The notes: generated by a model not told the origin, from the letters alone. DNA of 64,000 bases from Vagococcus salmoninarum (GCF_003987495.1 NZ_NGJU01000012.1:41120-105119), one strand, 5' to 3'. Shown: positions 27,552-37,635, counted from the stretch's first letter. Made by a program: numbers and translations.

Positions 27552-28100
27552 ATGAAAAAATACAAACCAGCTAAAGCATTATTAACGGCATTATATGAAA
27601 AGTATGAGCAAAAAGTCTATCGTGTGGCCTATCGTATTTTAAATAATGTTCAGCAAGCAGAAGATGTCACTCAAGAAACGTTTATTCAGATCTATAAAAA
27701 AATTGAGCAAGTAAGTTCTTTAGATGAGGAGGAACAAAAACGTTATATTTTAAAAGTCGCTAAGAATAAAAGCATTGATAACTATCGGAAAAATCAAACT
27801 CAGATTCATTTCATTGAAGATTATCAGCAAGAGGTTGTCAGTGGGGTAGATAATGTTGCTAGTCATGTTAATGAGTTAATATCCGATGAACAATTACTGA
27901 CATTATTAAAAATATTACCGATAGCCTACCAACAAGTTTTTATTTATCGTTTGTATTATGGTTTAAATACAAAGGAAGTTGCTAATATATTAGACATCAG
28001 TCCTGACAATGTCCGTAAACAATACGAGCGGGCAAAAAAGAAAATTATCCAAATGAATGGGGGAATAACAAGTGAAGCATTCGCAAATACAATTGGCTGA
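27552..28100 (+). CDS. ECF-type RNA polymerase sigma factor
   Basis: A 182-residue sigma-70 family factor with only regions 2 and 4. Region 2 has RVAYRILNNVQQAEDVTQETFIQIY (-10 recognition and core binding, residues 20-45) and region 4 has the helix-turn-helix IPIAYQQVFIYRLYYGLNTKEVANIL...NVRKQYERAKKK (residues 121-165). The ATG has AAGGAGG. Its 3' end overlaps the next gene by 29 bases, a common arrangement for a sigma factor and its anti-sigma. The target promoters and inducing signal are unknown; envelope stress is the usual theme of such pairs. Confidence 0.9.
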   Translation: MKKYKPAKALLTALYEKYEQKVYRVAYRILNNVQQAEDVTQETFIQIYKKIEQVSSLDEEEQKRYILKVAKNKSIDNYRKNQTQIHFIEDYQQEVVSGVDNVASHVNELISDEQLLTLLKILPIAYQQVFIYRLYYGLNTKEVANILDISPDNVRKQYERAKKKIIQMNGGITSEAFANTIG

Positions 28101-29514
28101 GTTAAAAAAAATTGCCGAAAAAATCGCTATGGCGGATTTTGAAAAAACGACTGAGGATCATCAATTTTCCTCAGATTATCAAGTAAAGAAAGCTGAGTTA
28201 CTGGAGCAACTGACTCAAGAAAGTCCCAGTCCCAAGCGCTGGAAAAAACAGCTGGCAATTGCTGGGGCAGTCTTGTTAATTGCTATTCCAACGACAGTCT
28301 TTGCCGGTACAAAACTTTATGAAATTTTTGTTAAAAAGGAACAATATGAAGTCAATCTTTCAATTAAGGGCAGCAATAACCAAGGAAATAAAAAGCACTA
28401 CTTCTTAGATCTAGGTTATTTACCTTCTGAGATGGTAGGTAATGAAGACAGTACTAAGTATTCCTACAAAGATAATTACGCCAAAGGTGGTCTTTCTTTT
28501 CGTCTTTGGAAAATTAATAAAGAGGCCGAATTTAGTAAATTAAACACTGGGGATTATCAAGAAGTTACTTATGGTGATAATCAAGGGATTATCACTAAGT
28601 CAGTAGATAACGGTCGTGAATTAGCTTTTGATCGCCAGGTTTACGTAATGTTTGAAAAAGAAGGTTACTTACTTCAAGCTTATGTGGGCAATGATGTCTC
28701 CGAGACCGAATTAACTAAAATAATGGCGAATATCAAATTAACTGAGACGACTAAAGCTAAGGCAACGTTCTTCTTAGATTATGATCAATACGAAAAAGAG
28801 TTTGCGGAAGAACCGCAAAATACTAATAATAAAGTTCTTGGTATTAAGGAAGATAGTTCTAACTTAGTCAAAGTCGGTCAATCAGTTAGCCCCTTACGTG
28901 GGAGTTTCACTTACCAAGTTGATAAAGTCGAAGTCTTAGATTCTCTGGCAAGTCTGGATCAAAGTAATTTAAGTGATTTTGCCTTAGAACGAATGGTAGA
29001 AGATCAGATGATGACTGCTGAAGGGGAGTTATTAGCCTACACGCAAAAAACTTATTCTATCGGTGATGGTAAAACAACGATTGATCAAGAAATAGCTAGC
29101 AACGTTGTTAAACCAAAATTTGTCTATTTGACGACTACTTTGACTAATATCACTGACCAACCAATTGAGGATTTGTATTATCAACATCCAATCCAACTGT
29201 TAGTTAAGAAAAGTCAAGAATGGACGTATGAGGAAAGGGAAACTTATGAGGAACCAAGTGCTCTTTCGACAGAAGTGGATTATTTAGATAGCCACGGTGA
29301 AGGAGATAGCTATTACCAATTACCGACCATTCAACCTAATGAGAAACGAACCATCCATGTAGGTTATTTTGTTGATGAAGATCAACTAGATAAAATGTTT
29401 TTAAATGTTTTTTATTATGGCGGCAGCAGTCAAGTCGAAAATAACGACGGGAGTTTTAGCGAAGTCGAAGACTTAGGGGCGAGTGATCGTTGGTGGATTG
29501 ATATTAGACAATAA
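28072..29514 (+). CDS. Probable membrane-anchored anti-sigma factor (DUF4179-like)
   Basis: A 480-residue single-pass protein encoded in a frame overlapping the sigma gene by 29 bases, with GTG start and GGGGGAA site. Residues 1-60 are cytoplasmic and helical, suited to bind the sigma factor; residues about 63-82 (LAIAGAVLLIAIPTTVFAG) form the membrane anchor; the remaining 400 residues are outside and contain two beta-rich parts, the first with LGYLPSEMVG and ETELTKIMANIKL like DUF4179/DUF4367 lipoprotein-type domains, the second from about 265 with a Tyr- and Asp-rich fold. It lacks a zinc HxxxCxxC motif. Partner function is inferred from overlap and topology. Confidence 0.7.
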   Translation: MKHSQIQLAELKKIAEKIAMADFEKTTEDHQFSSDYQVKKAELLEQLTQESPSPKRWKKQLAIAGAVLLIAIPTTVFAGTKLYEIFVKKEQYEVNLSIKGSNNQGNKKHYFLDLGYLPSEMVGNEDSTKYSYKDNYAKGGLSFRLWKINKEAEFSKLNTGDYQEVTYGDNQGIITKSVDNGRELAFDRQVYVMFEKEGYLLQAYVGNDVSETELTKIMANIKLTETTKAKATFFLDYDQYEKEFAEEPQNTNNKVLGIKEDSSNLVKVGQSVSPLRGSFTYQVDKVEVLDSLASLDQSNLSDFALERMVEDQMMTAEGELLAYTQKTYSIGDGKTTIDQEIASNVVKPKFVYLTTTLTNITDQPIEDLYYQHPIQLLVKKSQEWTYEERETYEEPSALSTEVDYLDSHGEGDSYYQLPTIQPNEKRTIHVGYFVDEDQLDKMFLNVFYYGGSSQVENNDGSFSEVEDLGASDRWWIDIRQ

Positions 29515-29516
29515 AC

Positions 29517-29556
29517 AGAAAGGAGGCAATGACAATATAGTCATTGCCTCCTTTCT
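29517..29556. terminator. Terminator after the sigma and anti-sigma genes
   Basis: A perfect 17-bp inverted repeat (AGAAAGGAGGCAATGAC and its complement) around AATATA, with a short T-rich tail. Confidence 0.8.
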
Positions 29557-29688
29557 TAGGTTGCTGAAGCTCGATTAAATAAAATAGCTAAGCAGCAAAA
29601 ATAACAAACTATTAAGAACACAAAAGATGTTATCTCAACTTGTTTTGTGATATTATGAGAACATTCTAAGAAAACAAGGAGTGAGATA

Positions 29689-30375
29689 ATGATCAAATTA
29701 ATTGGTATAGTTATTATTTTATTAGGGTTTATTTTAAAGTTAGACACAATAGCAGTTGTTATTATAGCCGGCTTATCTACCGCATTAGTTTCAGGGATTT
29801 CAATTGTCGAGTTTTTAGAGTTACTAGGTAGTGCCTTTGTGAATAATCGTTTAGTTACAATTTTTTTCCTAACGCTACCGATGATTGGTTTATCCGAGCG
29901 TTTTGGCTTACGCCAACGGGCGGTTTATTTAATTGAAAAAATTAAAGGGTTAACACCAGGTCGTTTTTTAACCTTATACACGTTAATTCGCGAACTCTCA
30001 GGGACATTGTCAATTAGGGTTCAAGGACAAACTCAGTTTATTCGTCCCTTAGTTCAACCAATGGCAGATGCTGCAGCAACGACAGAACATGGTGAACTAG
30101 AAACAAAAGATCGGGAAAAAATTAAAGCCATGGCAGCAGCTTCAGATAATTTCGGTAACTTTTTTGCTCAAAACACCTTTATCGCTTCAGCAGGCACGTT
30201 ACTAATTGTCGGAACGATGGATTCTCTTGGCTACCCAATGACTGGCGTAGATATTGCCTTAAGATCCATTCCAATCGCTTTAATTACTTTAGTGCTAGTT
30301 GGTTTATGGCACCAAACCTTTGATAACTACTTAAAGCGCAAGTACGGTAAAAATAATTCACTGGAGGAACGTTAG
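29689..30375 (+). CDS. DUF969 membrane protein
   Basis: A 228-residue integral membrane protein. It has four to six hydrophobic segments: three in residues 1-70, another near 160-180 and one at 195-215. The conserved middle block has RVQGQTQFIRPLVQPMADAAA and AASDNFGNFFAQNTFIASAG, typical of DUF969. The stop abuts the ATG of the DUF979 gene. The pair always occurs together and, next to pcp, it probably forms a two-subunit carrier, perhaps for 5-oxoproline or pyroglutamyl peptides; that is inference. GGAGTGAG precedes the ATG and a TGATATTAT -10 lies near 29648. Confidence 0.85.
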   Translation: MIKLIGIVIILLGFILKLDTIAVVIIAGLSTALVSGISIVEFLELLGSAFVNNRLVTIFFLTLPMIGLSERFGLRQRAVYLIEKIKGLTPGRFLTLYTLIRELSGTLSIRVQGQTQFIRPLVQPMADAAATTEHGELETKDREKIKAMAAASDNFGNFFAQNTFIASAGTLLIVGTMDSLGYPMTGVDIALRSIPIALITLVLVGLWHQTFDNYLKRKYGKNNSLEER

Positions 30376-31299
30376 ATGGAAGCTTTTATTAAATACTTTT
30401 TAGAATTCTTTTATGCCATCATCGGTATTTTGTTGGCAACAACCGGCTTTCGAGTCTTACGTTTGAAAAATCATCCAGCTCGTTTTGGAACAAGTTTATT
30501 TTGGTTAGTCTTAGGAGTCTTATTTGCCCTAGGAAATATCTTGCCTGATTTAGTTAACGGCGTGTTAGTTGTTTTACTAGGTATGTTAACTGGTACGAAA
30601 CAAGTCAAGATTGGTGAGTTGATTCCTTTAGAAGAAGCAGAGTCCCAAGCTGCCTCAGAAAGAATTGGCAATAGAATCTTTATTCCGTGTATTTCTTTAG
30701 CAGTCATTGCCGTATTGATTACTCAGTTTACGCCTCTTGGTGGTCAAGTTGGCATTGGTTTAGGTTCTCTTGGTTCATTGATCATCGTCATCTTATTAGC
30801 GAAACCATCACGGCAAACAGTGTTAGCTGATAGCGATCGCATGATTCAACAAGTTGGTCCGACGGGGATTTTACCTCAATTACTAGCTGCTTTAGGAGTT
30901 ATCTTCATGAAAGCTGGTGTCGGTGAGGTTATCTCATCTGGCATTTCAACAGTTATTCCCGAAGGAAACAAATTTTTAGGTGTCACAGCCTATGTTTTAG
31001 GCATGGTTATTTTTACGATGGTCATGGGAAATGCGTTTGCTGCTTTTACAGTAATTACGGCAGGGATTGGGATTCCTTTCGTTGTCATGCAAGGTGGCGA
31101 TCCAATGGTGGCCGCAACTTTGGCGATGACAGCTGGTTTTTGTGGCACATTGTTAACACCGATGGCCGCTAACTTTAATACACTGCCAGTAGCCTTGTTA
31201 GAAATTAAAGACAAAAATGCCGTGATTAAAGCTCAAGCACCTGTTGCTTTATTGTTAATTGTGATTCATATTAGTTTGATGTATGTTTGGGCATTTTAA
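30376..31299 (+). CDS. DUF979 membrane protein
   Basis: A 307-residue membrane protein with about nine hydrophobic segments. Residues 60-120 contain the soluble loop [16 protein letters not shown], and the C-terminal half holds the conserved [26 protein letters not shown] and [23 protein letters not shown] motifs of the family, which recall broken helices of ion-coupled carriers. It starts immediately at the stop of the DUF969 gene (GAGGAACG ribosome site) and ends 23 bases before pcp. Confidence 0.85.
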   Translation: MEAFIKYFLEFFYAIIGILLATTGFRVLRLKNHPARFGTSLFWLVLGVLFALGNILPDLVNGVLVVLLGMLTGTKQVKIGELIPLEEAESQAASERIGNRIFIPCISLAVIAVLITQFTPLGGQVGIGLGSLGSLIIVILLAKPSRQTVLADSDRMIQQVGPTGILPQLLAALGVIFMKAGVGEVISSGISTVIPEGNKFLGVTAYVLGMVIFTMVMGNAFAAFTVITAGIGIPFVVMQGGDPMVAATLAMTAGFCGTLLTPMAANFNTLPVALLEIKDKNAVIKAQAPVALLLIVIHISLMYVWAF

Positions 31300-31322
31300 A
31301 AAAGATAAAAGGAGCGACAACT

Positions 31323-31970
31323 ATGAAAATTTTAGTGACAGGTTTTGATCCCTTTGGTGGGGAAACGATTAATCCAGCTTGGGAGGCAGTAAAATTATTA
31401 CCAGAAGTGATTGCCGGAGCCGAGATTATTAAGTTAGAAATTCCAACGGTCTTTAAAGAATCAGCGAAAGTTGTTAAAGCAGCGATTGAAGCGGAGAAAC
31501 CAGGGGTAGTTTTAAATGTTGGGCAAGCTGGTGGCCGTTTTGGTTTAACGCCAGAGCGAGTAGCAATTAACATCGATGATGCGCGGATTCCTGATAATAT
31601 CGGGCAACAACCGATTGATGAACTGATTCAAAAGACTGGGGCCCCAGCTTACTTTAGCCAGTTACCCGTCAAAGGAATGGTTGAAGGCATGAAAGCGGCT
31701 GGTTTACCTGCTAGTGTGTCTAACAGTGCCGGGACTTTTGTTTGTAATCATATTATGTACCAAGTTCAATATTTAATTGCTACTGACTATCCAGAGATTA
31801 AAGGGGGCTTTATGCACGTTCCTTTTATTCATGAGCAAGTCGTTTCTAAACCGAATCAACCGTCAATGAGTATTGCTGATATCTCGAAAGGTCTGGCTGC
31901 TGCTTTAGAAAAAGTCGTAGAATTACATGACTTAGGGGATATGAAAATTATTGGTGGGGCAGAACATTAA
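31323..31970 (+). CDS. pcp: Pyrrolidone-carboxylate peptidase (pyroglutamyl peptidase I)
   Basis: Removes N-terminal 5-oxoproline from peptides. The 215 residues carry the C15 cysteine peptidase triad: glutamate in the TVFKESAK region, cysteine in [11 protein letters not shown] and histidine in [10 protein letters not shown]. The correct start is ATG 31323 ([14 protein letters not shown]) with AAAGGAG before it; an upstream ATG at 31287 would add 12 residues. It follows DUF969 and DUF979 in one operon, an arrangement known from enterococci and bacilli, which suggests that the membrane pair moves its product or substrate. Confidence 0.95.
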   Translation: MKILVTGFDPFGGETINPAWEAVKLLPEVIAGAEIIKLEIPTVFKESAKVVKAAIEAEKPGVVLNVGQAGGRFGLTPERVAINIDDARIPDNIGQQPIDELIQKTGAPAYFSQLPVKGMVEGMKAAGLPASVSNSAGTFVCNHIMYQVQYLIATDYPEIKGGFMHVPFIHEQVVSKPNQPSMSIADISKGLAAALEKVVELHDLGDMKIIGGAEH

Positions 31971-32148
31971 GTAAGAGAATCAAAGCTAGACTAGAAAGAG
32001 AAGTCTTTAGCTAATAGTTAGTGAAGAAGTTAGTAGATTATTTTTGAAGAAATTTCAGAAAAATGTTGTGAAAATCCTAGTAATTATAAAAAAATTGTGA
32101 TAAGATTAGTTAGATGTCAATATGTATAGAACAGGGAGGTTTCAACAC

Positions 32149-32385
32149 GTGTATAATTTTTTATTGGGAGTCATGATTGTTATATCAATCTTAATCATAA
32201 TTGCAGTAATGATGCAACCTAGTAAACAAAACAGTGCGGCTAGTGCGTTTTCGGGTGGTGCAGATCAATTATTCGGTAAACAAAAAGCGCGTGGGTTTGA
32301 AGCTGTTATGCAAAAGATAACTGCCGTATTAGGCGTATCGTGGGTAGTTGTAGCTTTATTATTAGCCTACTTATCATCTAAGTAA
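32149..32385 (+). CDS. secG: Preprotein translocase subunit SecG
   Basis: Small subunit of the SecYEG channel, 78 residues with two membrane helices (residues 3-23 and 55-75) and the conserved loop SASAFSGGADQLFGKQKARGFE. The GTG at 32149 follows AGGGAGG by 9 bases and is the correct start; the longer frame from 32122 has no ribosome site. It heads the secG-est-rnr-smpB cluster that is common in Firmicutes, although a terminator separates it from the esterase gene. Confidence 0.92.
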   Translation: MYNFLLGVMIVISILIIIAVMMQPSKQNSAASAFSGGADQLFGKQKARGFEAVMQKITAVLGVSWVVVALLLAYLSSK

Positions 32386-32390
32386 TGAGC

Positions 32391-32423
32391 AAAAGCCTCC
32401 TGTTTTGAACAGGAGGCTTTTTT
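32391..32423 (+). terminator. Terminator after secG
   Basis: AAAAGCCTCCTGTT and AACAGGAGGCTTTT pair perfectly around TTG with six T at the end. Confidence 0.93.
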
Positions 32424-32469
32424 AGGTACAATAGAGTTAGTAAATAAATTAGAGTCGGAGTGAATGAGC

Positions 32470-33243
32470 ATGGAAGCTAAAGTAGTGTTACCAAAGACAA
32501 CGTATTTTAAAGGTGGTCAACGTGGGGTGATTTTAATGCACGCCTACACTGGGAGCCCCAATGATGTTCGTCAATTAGGACGCTATCTAAATAAAGCTGG
32601 TTATAGTGTGTTATTACCAATGTTTAGCGGTCACGGAACAGAACGACCGGAAGATATCTTACAAGCAGGACCAAAATTATGGCAAGAAAACTTACGCCAA
32701 AGCATTGAGTTTATGCAAAAAGAAGGTCATCAAGAATTAGCAATCTTTGGTTTATCACTGGGCGGAATCTTTGCAATGAGCGCCATGGAAGATTACCCAG
32801 AAGTGATTATTGGTGGCGGACCACTTTGTTCGCCAATCATCGCAGAGTCAAAGACTAATATTATCCCATCTTTTTTATGGTATGCCAAAACGGCAATGAA
32901 AAAAGCGAGTGTGGCTGAGGCTGAAATCACTAGTCGATTGCCAATGATTGAAAAAGCTGTGCAAGCTCAAATTGCTGAAATAAAAAAATTTACAAGTGAG
33001 GTTTTCTATAAAATGGCTGAGGTAGAACAGCCCAGCTTATTAGTTCAGGCTGGCAAAGATTTGATGATCGACCCGCAATCTGTCTATTTAACAGAAGCCC
33101 AATTAAAAAAATCACCAGTAGAAGTTAAATGGTATCCAGAAAGTGGTCATGTGATTACTGTAGGACCTGAGAAGCTACAATTACAAGAAGATATATTGAC
33201 ATTTACGAATAAATTAAACTGGCAAGCACCTTTAGAAAATTAA
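32470..33243 (+). CDS. Alpha/beta hydrolase, carboxylesterase (Est-like)
   Basis: Soluble esterase of 257-259 residues with the nucleophile elbow FGLSLGG (Ser near residue 100), an oxyanion segment LMHAYTGSPNDV, acid residue in AGKDLMIDPQ and the catalytic histidine in SGHVITV. It resembles Geobacillus carboxylesterase Est30, whose gene also lies between secG and rnr. GGAG is 3 bases from the ATG at 32464 and 9 bases from the ATG at 32470, so I choose the latter. It is followed by rnr in the same direction after 29 bases. Confidence 0.88.
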   Translation: MEAKVVLPKTTYFKGGQRGVILMHAYTGSPNDVRQLGRYLNKAGYSVLLPMFSGHGTERPEDILQAGPKLWQENLRQSIEFMQKEGHQELAIFGLSLGGIFAMSAMEDYPEVIIGGGPLCSPIIAESKTNIIPSFLWYAKTAMKKASVAEAEITSRLPMIEKAVQAQIAEIKKFTSEVFYKMAEVEQPSLLVQAGKDLMIDPQSVYLTEAQLKKSPVEVKWYPESGHVITVGPEKLQLQEDILTFTNKLNWQAPLEN

Positions 33244-33272
33244 ACAGGTGAAGCTTGTCTCAAGGAGAAATA

Positions 33273-35651
33273 ATGAAAGAAACAATTAAAGAAAAAATCT
33301 TAAGTTTTCTGGCTGACAGTCAAAAACAAAGTTTTTCGATGGAAGAAATTAGTGCCGGGCTTGGTTTAGAGCAAAGTGCTGACTTTAAATCCTTAGTTAA
33401 AACAATTGCTATGATGGAACGGGAGAAGAGTGTTGTCTTTACCCAAAAAGGAAAAATTAAATTGCCCGCTAAAGAAGTGTTAGTTGAAGGGATCTTCCGT
33501 GCCAATGAGCGTGGCTTTGGTTTTGTCTCAATCGAAGGCGAAGAAAGCGACGTCTATGTCTCGAAAGAAAACACCGGTTACGCCTTAAATGGTGATACAG
33601 TTCAAATCGATATTATTCAACCAGCTAACCATTTAGAAGGTAGAACGGCAGAAGGGAAAGTTGTCGGGATTGTTCAACGGTCAATGACTCAAGTTGTGGG
33701 CGAATTTTTCCCATACGATACCGAGAAACGCCAAGAGACTGATTTATATGGTTATGTTGTACCACAAGATAAAAAACTAAGTAATTATCAAATTCTGATT
33801 GCTGCTGAAGGCATTCAACCAGTGGAAGGCTCGATTTGTGTCGTCGAAGTGACGCATTACCCAGAGCCTGGTTTCGGTACTTCTCTAGAAGGCTTAGTCA
33901 AGCAAACAGTTGGTCATAAAAATGATCCTGGGATGGATATTTTAAGTATTGTGATGCAACATGGTATTCCAACTGAATTCCCTAAAGAAGCCTTAGCTCA
34001 CGCCGATCAAATTGCTGATGAAATCAGTGAAAGTGACATCCAAGGCCGTCGTGATTTACGAGGTCAAAGAATTGTGACAATCGATGGAGCTGAGGCGAAG
34101 GATTTAGATGATGCTGTAACTGTTAAAAAACTAGCTAATGGCAACTTCTTTTTAGGTGTCCACATTGCTGATGTCTCACACTATGTTACAGAAGGTAGCC
34201 CAATGGATTTAGAAGCTGCTGACCGCGCAACAAGTGTTTATTTAACTGATCGGGTAATTCCGATGATTCCTCATCGTTTATCAAATGGCATTTGTTCCCT
34301 GAATCCTCATGTGCCACGTCTAGCAATGAGTTGTGAAATGGAAATCAATCAACAAGGAAAAGTAGTCAGTCATGATATTTTTGAAAGTGTGATTGAAACC
34401 ACAGAAAGAATGACTTATAGTGCAGTCAATGAAATCTTAGATGAACAATTACCTGAAACGTTAGAACGTTATCAAGAACTAGTACCGATGTTTACTGACA
34501 TGGGTGAACTTCACCAAATTTTAGAAGCGATGCGTCAAGAACGGGGAGCGATTTCTTTTGAAGATCGTGAAGCAGGCATCATTGTCGATGAAGCCGGCCA
34601 TCCAATTGATATTGTCTTACGAAGTCGGGGAGTTGGCGAACGCTTAATCGAATCATTTATGTTAATCGCTAATGAAACCGTCGCAAAGCACTTTACTGAT
34701 GCTAAGTTACCATTTATTTACCGAATCCACGAGCAACCAAAAGAAGATAAAATGCAACGTTTCTTTGAATTTGCTACAAACTTTGGTATTCTAGTAAAAG
34801 GAACAAAAGAAGACATCACTCCTAAAGCATTACAAGAAGTCTTAGAACAAATTTCTGGTAAGCCAGAAGAAGCGGTAATCAATAAAATGTTACTTCGCAG
34901 TATGCAACAAGCGAAATACAGTGATGACCCTGCCGGCCATTACGGCTTAGCTGCGGAAGACTATACGCACTTCACTTCACCTATTCGTCGTTACCCAGAT
35001 TTGATTGTCCATCGCTTGATTAAAGCTTACATGACAAAACCAATTTTGGAAGCTACGAAAGAGAAGTGGGCCGAAGCGTTACCAGAAATTGCGGTTCATA
35101 GCTCACAAATGGAACGTCGAGCAGTTGATGCTGAACGGGACACAGACAGTCTGAAAAAAGCTGAATTTATGCAGGACAAAGTTGGCGAAGAATTTGCTGG
35201 CGTCATTGGATCAGTTACTAAGTTTGGACTCTTTATCGAATTGCCAAACACAGTAGAGGGCTTAATTCACATTACTAAATTGCCGGATTACTTCCATTTC
35301 GTCGAAAGTCACTTAGCGTTAGTTGGCGAACGAACAGGTGTCACCTATAAGATTGGTCAAAAAGTAGTCATCAAAGTGACTAAAGCTGATACAACTACCC
35401 GGGAAATCGATTTTGAAATGATTTCTTCCGAAGAAGTCCCTGAAAATGAGAAGGTTGAGATACCAAAAGAACAAAAACGTCCTCGTCGTGAAGCGCCAGG
35501 TCGTGGCAATCGGGATAAGAAATCAAACAAACCGACGGACTACCGTCAAAATCAAGGGAATAAAAAGAAAAAAGCAGCAAGTAAGAAACCTTTTTATAAG
35601 GAAGTTGCTAAGAAAAAGAAAACAAATAACAAGAAGAAAAAGTCTAAATAG
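33273..35651 (+). CDS. rnr: Ribonuclease R
   Basis: Processive 3'-5' exoribonuclease that degrades structured RNA and works with SmpB-tmRNA in trans-translation. The 792-residue product has an N-terminal winged helix (1-70), two cold-shock domains (about 75-230), the RNB catalytic domain (about 255-580) with [13 protein letters not shown] carrying the metal-binding aspartates, an S1 domain (about 630-710) and a highly basic Lys/Arg tail. The ATG at 33273 follows CAAGGAGAAATA; the frame opened at 33255 is too long. smpB follows after 14 bases, so the two are cotranscribed. Confidence 0.97.
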   Translation: MKETIKEKILSFLADSQKQSFSMEEISAGLGLEQSADFKSLVKTIAMMEREKSVVFTQKGKIKLPAKEVLVEGIFRANERGFGFVSIEGEESDVYVSKENTGYALNGDTVQIDIIQPANHLEGRTAEGKVVGIVQRSMTQVVGEFFPYDTEKRQETDLYGYVVPQDKKLSNYQILIAAEGIQPVEGSICVVEVTHYPEPGFGTSLEGLVKQTVGHKNDPGMDILSIVMQHGIPTEFPKEALAHADQIADEISESDIQGRRDLRGQRIVTIDGAEAKDLDDAVTVKKLANGNFFLGVHIADVSHYVTEGSPMDLEAADRATSVYLTDRVIPMIPHRLSNGICSLNPHVPRLAMSCEMEINQQGKVVSHDIFESVIETTERMTYSAVNEILDEQLPETLERYQELVPMFTDMGELHQILEAMRQERGAISFEDREAGIIVDEAGHPIDIVLRSRGVGERLIESFMLIANETVAKHFTDAKLPFIYRIHEQPKEDKMQRFFEFATNFGILVKGTKEDITPKALQEVLEQISGKPEEAVINKMLLRSMQQAKYSDDPAGHYGLAAEDYTHFTSPIRRYPDLIVHRLIKAYMTKPILEATKEKWAEALPEIAVHSSQMERRAVDAERDTDSLKKAEFMQDKVGEEFAGVIGSVTKFGLFIELPNTVEGLIHITKLPDYFHFVESHLALVGERTGVTYKIGQKVVIKVTKADTTTREIDFEMISSEEVPENEKVEIPKEQKRPRREAPGRGNRDKKSNKPTDYRQNQGNKKKKAASKKPFYKEVAKKKKTNNKKKKSK

Positions 35652-35665
35652 TTGGAGGTCGTTTT

Positions 35666-36127
35666 ATGCCTAAACATGAAGGAAAACTAATTGCCCAAAA
35701 CCGCAAGGCCCGGCATGATTTTACTATTATGGAGACAATTGAAGCGGGCTTAGTCCTAAAAGGGACTGAGATCAAAGCCATTAGAGCAGGACGAATTAAC
35801 TTAAAAGATGGTTTCGCTAAAGTACGTCACGGTGAGGTTTATCTACATAACGTTCACATCAGCCCTTATGAACAAGGAAATCTCTTTAATCATGAACCTT
35901 TGAGGACAAGAAAATTGTTAATGCGTAAAAAACAAATCGACATGTTGATTGGTGAAACTAAAAATCCTGGAATTACTTTAGTGCCATTGAAAGTCTATAT
36001 TAAAAATGGGTACGCTAAAGTTTTAATTGGGATTGCTAAAGGTAAGAAACAATATGACAAACGTGAAGATTTGAAACGTAAAGATCAAAACCGGGAAATT
36101 GCCCGAGCTTTGAAAGAACGTTATTAA
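35666..36127 (+). CDS. smpB: SsrA-binding protein SmpB
   Basis: Binds tmRNA and brings it to stalled ribosomes. It has 153 residues with the OB fold ([26 protein letters not shown], residues 29-54) and the basic C-terminal tail [27 protein letters not shown] that reaches the decoding centre. TTGGAGG precedes the ATG. Its partner tmRNA gene is not in this window. Confidence 0.97.
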   Translation: MPKHEGKLIAQNRKARHDFTIMETIEAGLVLKGTEIKAIRAGRINLKDGFAKVRHGEVYLHNVHISPYEQGNLFNHEPLRTRKLLMRKKQIDMLIGETKNPGITLVPLKVYIKNGYAKVLIGIAKGKKQYDKREDLKRKDQNREIARALKERY

Positions 36128-36154
36128 AAGATGCTATTTTAGCATCTTTTTTTT
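36127..36154 (+). terminator. Terminator after smpB
   Basis: AAAGATGCTA and TAGCATCTTT pair around TTT, followed by T; the stem begins at the last base of the smpB stop. Confidence 0.9.
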
Positions 36155-36551
36155 GTGGAATGCCTTTAAAAAAAGATATTTCTCTAAAGAAGTGTAAATA
36201 ATTCACATATATCTTTAAAAACCTCGCGATATTTGATACGATAGGGGAGTAAGTGACTTTTTATGCGAGAGGAGAATTGATTAAAGTAAAACCAAACAAA
36301 TAAATGAATAGTTTTAGCTTGTTTTAAAGTTTAACAAAACCTAAGAGAGAACAAGATAAGTGCATAGTAGTAACAACGTGAAAGAAATTGAGTTATTTTC
36401 ATGAAAACCTTTGTGTTTTTGTGAGAATGGTGGTATTATATCAATGTCGAGTAGCGATAAGTAATAGCTTTATAAGAAAAAACTTATACAGTGTTTCTTA
36501 GTTATTATTTTTGTTATTTTTATCTTCTCTTTGGAAAAGAGGTGAAGTAAT
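36155..36551 (+). other. Long upstream region of the atp operon
   Basis: About 400 bases without a gene. I find no ORF with a ribosome site. The last third has a good promoter (36411-36439), which leaves a leader of about 105 nt rich in AT with a short inverted element near 36475-36500 (TTATAAGAAA and TTTCTTAG). The upstream 250 bases contain no recognised site. No atpI-like gene is present. Confidence 0.6.
36411..36439 (+). promoter_or_regulatory. Promoter of the atp operon
   Basis: TTGTGT (36411-36416) and TATTAT (36434-36439) are 17 bp apart and TG lies one base before the -10. It is the only good promoter before atpB. Confidence 0.65.
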
Positions 36552-37283
36552 ATGGAAGAAAAATCCTGGATTGTTAATTTGGCTGGATATGATTTTGATG
36601 TAACAGTTTGCTTAATGATTCTCTTAACATGTGCAATCATTTTTGCCTTTGTGTTTTATTGTTCTAGGAATCTGCAACTAAAGCCCACAGGTAAACAAAA
36701 CGTCTTAGAGATGGTGATGGATTTTGTTCGCAAAATAGTTTCGGACAATTTACCTAGCAAAGAAGTCAGAAATTATCATTTGTTGGCTTTTACAATGTTT
36801 TTATTTGTTTTGGTTTCCAATCTAATCGGGTTGGTAACAAAAATCGGTGTTCATAACACTCAGGGAGAAGAAATCAGTTTTTGGAAAAGCCCGACTGCCG
36901 ATCCGTTAGTTACATTAACGTTAGCAGCAATCGTAATCTTACTAACAAACTATTTCGGAATGAAGAAATTTGGGATTAAAGGTTATTTCACGAATAGTTT
37001 CGCTGAACCAGCTAAGTTTTTAATGCCGATTAAACTAATGGAAGAATTTACTAACGTCTTAACGTTAGGTCTACGTTTATACGGAAATATTTATGCCGGG
37101 GAAGTTTTACTAACATTGATCTCAACATTTGCCGGAAGCAAAGGCTTATTAAGTGCCGTTCCAGCAATCCCATTAGAAATGATTTGGATCGGATTCTCCA
37201 TCTTTATTGGAGGGATTCAAGCATTTATTTTTGTGACATTATCAATGGTGTATCTTTCACACAAAGTTGTGGCGGAACACTAA
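36552..37283 (+). CDS. atpB: ATP synthase Fo subunit a
   Basis: Membrane subunit that forms the two proton half-channels next to the c ring. It has 243 residues and five or six helices, with the essential arginine in the LTLGLRLYGNIYAGE motif and the C-terminal IQAFIFVTLSMVYL. The ATG has AGAGGTG. First gene of a complete eight-gene operon; the c-subunit gene follows after 50 bases. Confidence 0.96.
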   Translation: MEEKSWIVNLAGYDFDVTVCLMILLTCAIIFAFVFYCSRNLQLKPTGKQNVLEMVMDFVRKIVSDNLPSKEVRNYHLLAFTMFLFVLVSNLIGLVTKIGVHNTQGEEISFWKSPTADPLVTLTLAAIVILLTNYFGMKKFGIKGYFTNSFAEPAKFLMPIKLMEEFTNVLTLGLRLYGNIYAGEVLLTLISTFAGSKGLLSAVPAIPLEMIWIGFSIFIGGIQAFIFVTLSMVYLSHKVVAEH

Positions 37284-37333
37284 TAATAATTGTTTTATAA
37301 ATCAAGTAACGGAATATTAGGAGGAAATTAATT

Positions 37334-37552
37334 ATGAATTACATCGCAGCATCAATCGCAGTATTCGGATCAGCAATCGCGGCCGCATACGGTAACGGAA
37401 AAGTTATTTCAAAAACACTAGAGTGTATGGCTCGTCAACCTGAAATGTCAGGTGAATTAAGAAGTACAATGTTTATCGGTGCTGGACTAATTGAAGCGGT
37501 GCCAATTTTAGGTATCGTTGTAGCTTTACTATTAGTATTCTTAGGAAATTAA
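37334..37552 (+). CDS. atpE: ATP synthase Fo subunit c
   Basis: Proteolipid of 72 residues forming the rotor ring. Two helices flank the polar loop ARQPEM that contacts F1, and the ion-carrying glutamate lies in [10 protein letters not shown]. The residues around it (V and P, no Q-E-S set) point to a proton ring and not a sodium ring. AGGAGGAAA precedes the ATG. Confidence 0.97.
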   Translation: MNYIAASIAVFGSAIAAAYGNGKVISKTLECMARQPEMSGELRSTMFIGAGLIEAVPILGIVVALLLVFLGN

Positions 37553-37635
37553 ACACGAAGGCAGGACGCCGAAATCTATCGGGCAACCGTCTCTGCTTTC
37601 TTTCTATATAATTGAGAGAGGAAGTGCGAGCGATT

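Noticed and set aside
29556-29747. 63-codon minus-strand ORF opposite the DUF969 start
   Set aside because: It begins inside the DUF969 coding region and ends in the terminator; no ribosome site.
32050-32064. CodY-like sequence upstream of secG
   Set aside because: AAATTTCAGAAAAAT fits 13 of 15 positions, but the region is very AT-rich, the site is not placed near a clear promoter and secG is a constitutive core gene.
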